NCBI GenBank assembly: GCA_003024985.2
Contig: PXIH01S0004543.1
Origin: Euperipatoides rowelli
Taxonomy: Eukaryota > Onychophora > Udeonychophora > Euonychophora > Peripatopsidae
Length of the DNA: 14,922 bases
Reading direction: 5' to 3' (one strand)
The position numbers were made by a program, and so were the translations under genes. Positions within the stretch are counted from its first letter, which is position 1; the number at the start of each line of letters is the position of its first letter. Shown here in pieces: positions 9,481 to 14,922 of this stretch. A model generated the notes under the pieces. That model was not told the origin of the DNA and ran no database searches. It saw only the letters and a program-made list of their open reading frames with translations.

Positions 9481-9554
9481 CTGGGCAGCGCAGGCAGAGA
9501 GATGAGGGGTGGGGGTAAATTCACAATTATAATAGCTTGAAGAAAGACAGGTTG
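9481..9554 (-). other. Exon-like island with good splice-site matches (unproven)
   Basis: On the minus strand, a pyrimidine tract ending TCTTCTGTCAG precedes 9554 and CCCAG|GTATTT follows 9481. The 74 nt between are open in two frames and richer in GC than the flanks. The predicted peptide (for instance NLPPPLISLPALP) does not resemble TBCA, the only gene recognised on this strand. It could be a cryptic or alternative exon, an old transposon fragment, or chance. Confidence 0.15.
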
Positions 9555-10217
9555 CTGACAGAAGAGATATAAAAAGTGTATTTATTTTTTTTTACAAAAT
9601 TATATAACACAATAATATTAAACTAAATGAAAACATTATCAACAAAAAAAAAAACAGGTATTATTAGTTGTGATTAGAAGATATACCTAGTCATTTTATT
9701 ACCTATGTTTATACAATAAAAAGGTATTGTATAGATTTAATGATTCACAAGAATAAAAAATAATAAAACTAAGGTAGTTGAAAATAAAAGACTAATCATA
9801 AATGAACCCTGTCTCCAGTCAATTACTAATGAATAAAAAAAATACAGTATGTTTTAAACCAGAAACCAACAAATAAGAGAACTGATTCTGTTAAGTAATT
9901 GTCTCTGAAACAGGATTTTGTAAGCTCAACTTAATAATCGTCTGGTTACCATTTTAAAATCCTTATTGAAATTGTATTAGTACTATTAAAAAAGAATAGA
10001 TAGGCTACTGCATACCAAACATTGAACATCTTTCTTCATAAGAATACTACAAATGATTATCATCCATGATAACCATTGGTGAGCATTAATCTTCATAATC
10101 ATAGAAGAAAACTATAGAAGAGTACCGTACTAACCATCATAACCATACAAGATTATAATCTTGATAATTATCAACATCACAATATTCCAAAATTATCCAA
10201 TATGCAAGTTACTGTAT
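9555..10217. other. Non-coding AT-rich stretch
   Basis: No gene is visible. There are repeated AT-rich motifs and loosely repetitive ATCATxATAACCAT words around 10050-10150, without a clear unit length. Confidence 0.4.
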
Positions 10218-10225
10218 ATTATTTC
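10218..10225. repeat. Left 8-bp target site duplication (ATTATTTC)
   Basis: It is identical to 10865-10872, on the other side of the hAT-type element. Confidence 0.9.
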
Positions 10226-10864
10226 CAGTGCCGGATTAAGACACTTGGGGGCCTGTAGGCTAATTACTTTTTGGGCCCCTTTTAAAACCACAATATAAAT
10301 AATACTAGAAAACATCGGCGCTGACTTTTCTTTCTTCTCCATGGGGACATGGTAGGGGGGATTTACACTTAGGCCCCTACAGGGTCTAGGAGAAAAGCCT
10401 TGGTGGGGAGGAGGGGTCTGGGGGGTGATGCCCCCCAGAAGTTTTTGATATTTAGCAAAATAAGAGACCCTAGAAATCATTAAAATTATAGTACAATTTA
10501 AAAAAAAAAAAATGTAATGATGTGTGGAATTTTAATCAAATTTATTTTGGTAGTATGTAGAAAATTAAAATTAAATAGACTTAGAGATATCTTTTTTTTT
10601 TAAATAACCAATGTAAATTTTATAGAATATAAAAAAAAAAATATACTGTATATCATATTTTAATATTAACTTTTCTTATGGAAAGAGATATCTAATTTTG
10701 TTGTGCTTTTAACAAGGAACTCGCATTTATTGTTTACTTAAATTCTCATGANNNNTNNNANATNTNTNNTNTATATATTCTAAATAATTAAATAATGTGG
10801 GGCCCCTAGTCTCTGGGGGCCCATAGGCTCAAGCCTTTTCAGCCTAATGGATAATCCGGCACTG
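10226..10864. mobile_element. Non-autonomous hAT-type element (639 bp) with perfect target duplication
   Basis: Both ends carry the 13-bp TIR CAGTGCCGGATTA (right end as TAATCCGGCACTG), followed inside by GGGCC-rich subterminal sequence (GGGGGCC and GGGCCCC on the left; GGGGCCCC and GGGGGCCC on the right). The flanking ATTATTTC is repeated perfectly, so a hAT-family transposase must have inserted it. There is no transposase ORF; a 95-codon minus-strand frame across the left end is not a gene. A GC-rich 9-bp hairpin, TCTGGGGGG-TGATG-CCCCCCAGA, sits at 10417-10439. The middle is AT-rich and has ambiguous bases between 10752 and 10771 in what looks like a TA-rich simple repeat. Confidence 0.93.
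10417..10439. repeat. GC-rich 9-bp hairpin inside the hAT element
   Basis: TCTGGGGGG (10417-10425) and CCCCCCAGA (10431-10439) are perfect complements around a 5-nt loop. It stands out in an AT-rich window. Confidence 0.75.
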
Positions 10865-10872
10865 ATTATTTC
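10865..10872. repeat. Right 8-bp target site duplication (ATTATTTC)
   Basis: This is an exact copy of 10218-10225. Confidence 0.9.
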
Positions 10873-10899
10873 TTACAAATTTCTGTTAAACTTATCTTT

Positions 10900-11650
10900 C
10901 TATTAGATTTTTTAACCTCCCCAAACAATTTCCTGGTCAAATTTTAGTCATCTTAAAATCAACTTATTATTCTCCATAATTAATACCCCCCTGATCTATT
11001 TATCCCTGCCACATTTACTTTATTCCTGACTCACCTAAATTCCCCCTGATACACTTGCCCTTATTCTCAAATCCTCTAAACATAGTAATCTGAAATAACA
11101 AATTGCTACCTCTTTTCTTCAAATACAACCTTTCCTCCTCCTTAATTAAAAATTATTATAATGTAACCATTCCTTTTATTCTATCCTTCTATATAGCCAA
11201 ACATTTTTGCCTAACTTCATTCTCCAACTACTTATTTCAATCTGCCAAATCTATCTCCCATCATATTTAGCCTAATATCTCTCCCAGACAAAATGTCAAA
11301 AATATAATCACCCTCCCGATTTCTTAGCTTTATTGAACTATTTTGTTCGGCCATTTCATCAACCAAGACTTTTTTATATATTTTCCCCAAACAGTTATCT
11401 TCCCCCAAGAACTAATATCCCTCATCTTAATTTTCCCTCTTTCATTAAAAGCCATCCCATTTGTTCTTTGTTCTAAGGCTGATGTATCTATTTCCTCTTC
11501 AGCAAAACTACCAATCTCATTTTGTAATCTTTCAGTCCTTTTCTTCCTTTACAAAACTTCACTTCATTACAAGAAATCTGGTAGCACCAATCCATTCCAA
11601 AGAGACCTAGTTATGTCATATCTATTAAGAGTTTTAAAACAAATATGTGC
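10900..11650 (-). pseudogene. Probable decayed LINE 3' region (purine-rich on minus strand)
   Basis: From about 10900 to 11600 the plus strand is C/T-rich and poor in G, so the minus strand is purine-rich, as LINE sense strands often are. Reading the minus strand near 11620-11520 gives SLWNGLVLPDFL, two stops, SEVL, a stop, RKK, then ERLQNE. This follows the family pattern LP.(F/L)LYGSE.W..RKKDE.RL, with the stops where Y, G and W are expected. Further along, near 11205, one frame reads MFGYIE followed by a stop and NKRNG, like the (W)FGH(V/I) block that comes later in such proteins. The spacing is somewhat longer than usual. No frame is intact. The call rests on short motifs and is tentative. 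The long plus-strand frame at 11343-11789 is the antisense shadow of this skew. Confidence 0.4.
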
Positions 11651-11799
11651 CTTTTTAATATTCACTTTATTCCTTCTATCTTTACTAATTACTCATTTAA
11701 ATAGTAATTTAACTGGAATAAAACCGATAGGCCTACATAGTGAGAAAAAGAATGATCCAGAATTAAATATTAATCTAGTCTTCCTTTAGCATATTCACA

Positions 11800-12185
11800 G
11801 TACCAGTATATAAAATAGATATACAAAATTGCATTTTTTAAAAAAAAAAAAATACAGTAAGTTATAGAGTTGAATGAATGTTTTAATTTATTCCTTTATG
11901 AGTGGACAGTTTTTAAATACGAGGCAAATTCATATTAAAATAGCCTAATCGAAGGAAATGATAAAAATGTTGTCTATTAGAGAAAAAATTTAAATTTATT
12001 TTTTATCTTGGCAAGCCAATTTTTACTTTTTTTTTATATTCAAGACAGAATTTAAAAATTTTTCAAAAAAAATATTACCAGTCTCGGACCATGATGCGAT
12101 ATTAAATAAGAACAAATCAAAATATCAAGTTGTAATATTGAAACAGCAGTCACTAAAAGTTAGCTTATATAGCCTATGTGTTTAC
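11800..12185. other. Intron sequence downstream (minus sense) of the TBCA exon
   Basis: This is AT-rich with A- and T-runs and two TAGCCTA words (11941, 12170). Nothing coding is seen. The splice donor of the TBCA exon (GTAAAC in minus sense) lies at its right edge. Confidence 0.5.
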
Positions 12186-12291
12186 CTGTTTCTTGATCTC
12201 ATATTCATCTTTGTGTTCTTCTTTCATTTTCAAAACATGTGCTCGTTGAGTCTCTGCTTCTTTCTCGTATAACGTTGTTTCTTTAGCCAGC
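12186..12291 (-). CDS. TBCA: Tubulin-binding cofactor A, internal exon (exon 2 equivalent)
   Basis: This exon encodes part of tubulin-folding cofactor A, a small cytosolic helical-bundle chaperone that holds beta-tubulin released from the CCT chaperonin before alpha/beta dimer assembly. In minus sense, a TTTTTTTTGTAG acceptor precedes 12291 and CAG|GTAAAC forms the donor at 12186. The 106 nt give one base completing a split codon and 35 codons running from LAKETTLYEKEA through KMKEEHKDEYEIKKQ. Vertebrate TBCA has LVKEKVMYEKEA and a YDIKKQ at the same relative positions, roughly residues 19-53 of about 108. The region is a charged amphipathic helix with no indel against the human segment, and exon phase (2 in, 0 out) is compatible with the human gene structure as I remember it. 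I could not find the preceding exon (up to 14922) or the following ones (down to 1), so introns are long. The high conservation argues for a working gene and not a retropseudogene, since real introns flank it. Confidence 0.9.
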
Positions 12292-12459
12292 CTACAAAAA
12301 AAAAAAAGAAATAATTTTAAAAATACTTTTATAAATGTAAAGAATATAAATATCAAAAATATTTCTACAAATTCTACTATATTTATAAAGCAACAATCAC
12401 ACAGTAGCCTATATATAAAATATTATTCAATGCCGGTTTCATTATTAGCTAGCACTAGG

Positions 12460-12467
12460 ACCTAGCC
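12460..12467. repeat. Possible left target duplication (ACCTAGCC)
   Basis: It matches 13289-13296 (ACCTCGCC) at 7 of 8 bases and is directly followed by CAG, the usual first bases of a hAT terminus. Confidence 0.4.
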
Positions 12468-12636
12468 CAGGTGTTTTGAGTCTCAGGTCACTTGAAAAGC
12501 ATCCGCTATTTTATTTTTTGATTAGCTTTATTTTTTTTTTGGTTAGCTGTTTTATTTTTTATTAAAATCACCACCTCTTTTTAAATTATTGCAATTTACT
12601 TTTTATTGAAAATAGGTAAAAAAACACATACAGTAA

Positions 12637-12671
12637 TCAAACTGTTGAATGTATGACATTCAACAGTTTGA
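12637..12671. repeat. Perfect 16-bp-arm hairpin with 3-nt loop
   Basis: TCAAACTGTTGAATGT and ACATTCAACAGTTTGA are exact reverse complements separated only by ATG. Some flanking bases also pair (CAGTAA against GTATTG is close). Confidence 0.9.
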
Positions 12672-13056
12672 GTATTGAGTGTCATAATGCCTTTGACAGT
12701 TCACTTTACGAAAGCCAGCTAAAGAAACACAACAAATAACACGAATCATGGTTGTATTAATAACACAAATCAATCACAGGAAAGAACGAATGGTTGAGTA
12801 AAATGTAAATCCATATATAATTATATAATAGTTTGATCTTTGTAATTTCATTTTTTTTAATCTTGTTATAAGCATGTTAAAATATGTAAATTCTAGTCTT
12901 TATAGCCTATTACTTTTTTTCCTTTTGAATAAATTATGCTGAACGGTGAAATTCCCTTTAAAAAAAAAAATACAAATGGGTGACGGTGCGGATACTGTCA
13001 ACGAGTAGGCTATATTGTCCGACGTAGAGCATGCTTTATTATTTGAAAATAATGTT

Positions 13057-13212
13057 GGCGAGCACTCTTTTTATAATTTATGGTGCTCGAGAGCACTAAT
13101 TACATACAACTAGGCGAGCACTCTTTTCATAATTTATGGTGCTTGAGAGCACTAATTACATACAACTAGGCGAGCACTCTTTTCATAATTTATGGTGCTC
13201 GCGAGCACTAAT
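13057..13212. repeat. 56-bp tandem repeat, about 2.8 copies, palindrome-rich
   Basis: Units start at 13057, 13113 and 13169, exactly 56 bp apart. Each has GGCGAGCACTCTTTT, then ATAATTTATGGTGCT, then an inverted GTGCTC/GAGCAC pair (GTGCTCGAGAGCAC, GTGCTTGAGAGCAC, GTGCTCGCGAGCAC), then ACTAATTACATACAACTA. The third unit diverges after 13212. Diverged half-units with CGCGAGCAC (13224-13232) and GTGCTCATGAGCAC (13258-13271) continue to the hAT terminus. The first two units differ at only a few bases, so the duplication looks recent. Confidence 0.92.
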
Positions 13213-13270
13213 TTTGCTATCTCCGCGAGCACATATTTTAATTCAAAGAGCACTGTGGTGCTCATGAGCA

Positions 13271-13288
13271 CCAGGTTGAGAACCGCTG
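13271..13288. repeat. hAT-type right terminus
   Basis: The reverse complement is CAGCGGTTCTCAACCTGG, a widespread hAT terminal motif. ACCTCGCC follows directly and would be the target duplication. Confidence 0.75.
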
Positions 13289-13296
13289 ACCTCGCC

Positions 13297-14051
13297 AAAG
13301 GAGAAGGATTGAAGACATTTTAACCCATCTCCTCCACCTAAATTTATTTTTTAAATTTTAGTGGGAGATTAAAAACATCATAAATTACTGCTAACTTATA
13401 ACATTTTTATTTTAGAAAATAGATTTCACTGATGAAAAAAAAAAGTAATTTTAAAATGTCAACACTTGTGAAGGATGGTTACTAATATGGTAGTCAAAAC
13501 TGCTAAATAAAAATCAGGGAAACCACTACAAACCAGGTCTGCACCATTCACATCCCCAGAGGAGACAAGCTGCAAAATTATTATTGATTCATTTGTAATT
13601 ATGGATGATGCCATAATTGTGAAATTCCTTTAACAAATTTCAAATAAAGAAATATCTGAAATCTAGTTGTATTCTATATACAGTAATCCGTAGCATTTAA
13701 ATAAAGAAATAATAATTTTGATATATTACCATAATATCTTGTCATGACAATTTAGTAGCCATTATATAAATACAATAGGGGTAAACATGGAAGGGTTTAG
13801 AAAGTAAAGGCTACCATATTTAAACTTAGGAATAAAATTGAGGGTGTGAGCAGAATGAAAGGCATAGAAAACAAACATTTTGAAAGAAATGGCTAAGAAC
13901 AACTAAAGTGCTTCAACTAGCTCTTTAATAACAAGCTAGAGATCACACAAACACTCTGATTGAAATAAATAATATTCACAGCTGAATCAAAGGTGAATTT
14001 GGGAAGTTAGTCGTAGTTCAAAATGAGAGAGTCCTAGAGAAAATCTTAACA
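13297..14051. other. Non-coding stretch between two hAT elements
   Basis: No gene is supported. A bulged foldback (ATCTCCTCCACCTAAATTTA against TAAATTTTAGTGGGAGAT) spans about 13327-13371. A short minus-strand open frame around 13490-13575 follows a TTTTGCAG acceptor-like site but resembles no family I know and does not match TBCA exon 1. Confidence 0.4.
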
Positions 14052-14059
14052 TTGAAGAT
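14052..14059. repeat. Left 8-bp target duplication (TTGAAGAT)
   Basis: It matches 14362-14369 (TTGTAGAT) at 7 of 8 bases. Confidence 0.75.
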
Positions 14060-14361
14060 CAATGCTTTTTTTCAAACTTGTTGATCATAGGGCCTCCCTA
14101 AATCTGCTATAAAATGTCCAATGCCCCTTGCACACCAAAATCAATTAATACACCGCCTAACTTTTAGCAGAGTTGCTATTTTTGATTACATAGTATTAAT
14201 ACCCGGTACATGCTATAATTATTGTAAAATAAATTTGTATGGTTGTCAAACATGTAGATAATACAAAAGCTTTATATCTAACTTATTAAAAATAATAAAT
14301 ATAATAGTCCTTCAGAACATCTCTCGCAGAAACTTGCAGCCCCCCAGTTTGAGAAGCACTG
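14060..14361. mobile_element. hAT-type MITE (302 bp)
   Basis: The right end, reverse-complemented, reads CAGTGCTTCTCAAACTGGGG, a common hAT terminus. The left end reads CAATGCTTTTTTTCAAACTT, a diverged version of it. The 8-bp flanks TTGAAGAT and TTGTAGAT differ by one base, which supports both boundaries. The interior is AT-rich and non-coding. Divergence of ends and target duplication suggests an older insertion than the elements at 7688 and 10226. Confidence 0.85.
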
Positions 14362-14369
14362 TTGTAGAT
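14362..14369. repeat. Right 8-bp target duplication (TTGTAGAT)
   Basis: It differs by one base from 14052-14059. Confidence 0.75.
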
Positions 14370-14816
14370 TAACCAATGAATTTGAAAGCATCTATAAAAA
14401 AAGTTAAATTATGAAAAAATTATTAATTTGTTAAAATACTAAAAAAGCGAAGTTAACTGACGGTAATATGTAGACATCTTTCTTTACAATATTATTCATC
14501 ATTTCAATACTCATTATTAGCCTCAAAAATACTACAAATTATTAAAATTTATGTTCAAAGGGACTAAAATATATTTGTTTTTAATCATACCAAATGATTT
14601 TTTTAAAAAAAAACTATAATTAAAATCAGAGGATTTAAAAGAATACAATCAATGCAATTTTAATGTGGAGTGGAAAGGGTTAATTAATCTATATTTTTAT
14701 AAATATTATTAAAAAAAATGTAGTGTAGGCTATAGACTGTAGAGCTTATATAAGACATAAGATACTGTATATGATTTATATACAGGGCACATAATGTTTT
14801 TTCCATAAGTGCAAAG
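14370..14816. other. Non-coding AT-rich stretch
   Basis: Nothing gene-like is seen. There is one TAGGCTA word (14726) and A/T runs. Confidence 0.4.
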
Positions 14817-14824
14817 GATTATAG

Positions 14825-14922
14825 CAGGGATGGCAAATAGGCGGCACGCGTGCCAAAAATGGCACTTTAGAGATTTTCGTCTAAATTTTAAACTTTAAAA
14901 ATCTCAAAAAAAAAAAAAAAAA
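14825..14922. mobile_element. Left end of another hAT-like element, cut by the window edge
   Basis: CAGGGATGGCAAATAGGCGGCACGCG (shown here only to identify the CAGGG start and the GGCNNACGCG-type subterminal block) has the CAGGG(N)TGGC layout common in hAT termini. The perfect 12-bp palindrome GGCACGCGTGCC sits at 14843-14854. The expected duplication would be GATTATAG (14817-14824), with its partner outside the window. The element continues into a run of 17 A at 14906-14922, where the sequence ends. Confidence 0.6.

Larger units (their letters stand above)
12468..13288. mobile_element. Probable hAT-type element containing a palindromic tandem array
   Basis: The right end is clear: reverse-complemented, it reads CAGCGGTTCTCAACCTGG, a classic hAT terminus. 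The left end is inferred from ACCTAGCC then CAGGTGTTTTGAGTCTCAGG. The 8-mer matches the bases after 13288 at 7 of 8, but the TIR itself has diverged strongly. The interior holds a perfect 35-nt hairpin at 12637-12671 and the 56-bp array at 13057-13212, and no transposase. If the left end is wrong, the right end still marks a hAT element of unknown length. Confidence 0.5.

Noticed and set aside
10193-10480. 95-codon minus-strand open frame
   Set aside because: It crosses the target duplication and left end of the hAT element, so it cannot be a conserved gene.
11343-11789. 148-codon plus-strand open frame, the longest in the window
   Set aside because: It is hydrophobic and low in complexity, lies in C/T-rich sequence, matches no family I know, and is antisense to motif fragments of a decayed LINE.
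13057-13288. CRISPR-like array
   Set aside because: Units are contiguous with no unique spacers, and the context is eukaryotic with a hAT terminus. It is a tandem repeat.
13490-13575. Minus-strand open frame after a TTTTGCAG site, considered as TBCA exon 1
   Set aside because: The peptide (VSSGDVNGADLV...) does not resemble the TBCA N-terminus, and a first coding exon would need a start codon.

Overview
This window is AT-rich (about 30% GC by eye) nuclear DNA from an animal. The evidence is a spliced tubulin-cofactor exon, non-LTR retrotransposon (LINE) remnants, several short hAT-type DNA transposons and long gene-poor stretches. I see no bacterial operon, rRNA, tRNA or CRISPR array. The words TAGGCTA/TAGCCTA and TACAGTA/TACTGTA recur far more often than base composition predicts. 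That may be a fingerprint of the lineage, but I cannot name the species. An invertebrate is my guess.

The only host coding sequence I can support is one 106-nt exon on the minus strand at 12186-12291. It encodes the YEKEA...YxIKKQ segment of tubulin-binding cofactor A (TBCA) and has consensus splice sites at both ends. I could not find the other TBCA exons, so most of the window is probably intronic TBCA sequence filled with transposons, with exon 1 beyond the right edge and later exons beyond the left edge.

Layout: 184-555, 3' end of a LINE (minus strand). 826-2450, a longer LINE (minus) covering most of the reverse transcriptase (RT) and C-terminal region, broken by frameshifts. 3533-4426, a long imperfect inverted repeat with an extra copy of its outer part. 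4560-5966, a 1.4-kb element with terminal inverted repeats (TIRs), flanked by TTAA, with internal hairpins. 6167-6705, a possible solo LTR. 7285-7441, a palindrome followed by short diverged repeats. 7688-8037, a hAT-type MITE with a perfect 8-bp target duplication. 10226-10864, a second hAT-type element, also with a perfect 8-bp duplication. 10900-11650, a purine/pyrimidine-skewed stretch that looks like a decayed LINE on the minus strand. 12186-12291, the TBCA exon. 12468-13288, a probable hAT-type element holding a perfect 35-nt hairpin and a 56-bp tandem repeat rich in GTGCTC/GAGCAC. 14060-14361, another hAT MITE with a 7/8 target duplication. 14825 to the end, the start of one more hAT-like element, cut off by the window in a poly-A run.

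The elements do not form a functional system. None encodes an intact transposase or RT, and the TIRs differ from one another, so several hAT families have visited this locus. The most unusual structure is the palindrome-rich 56-bp tandem array at 13057-13212. I do not see a convincing undescribed biological system.
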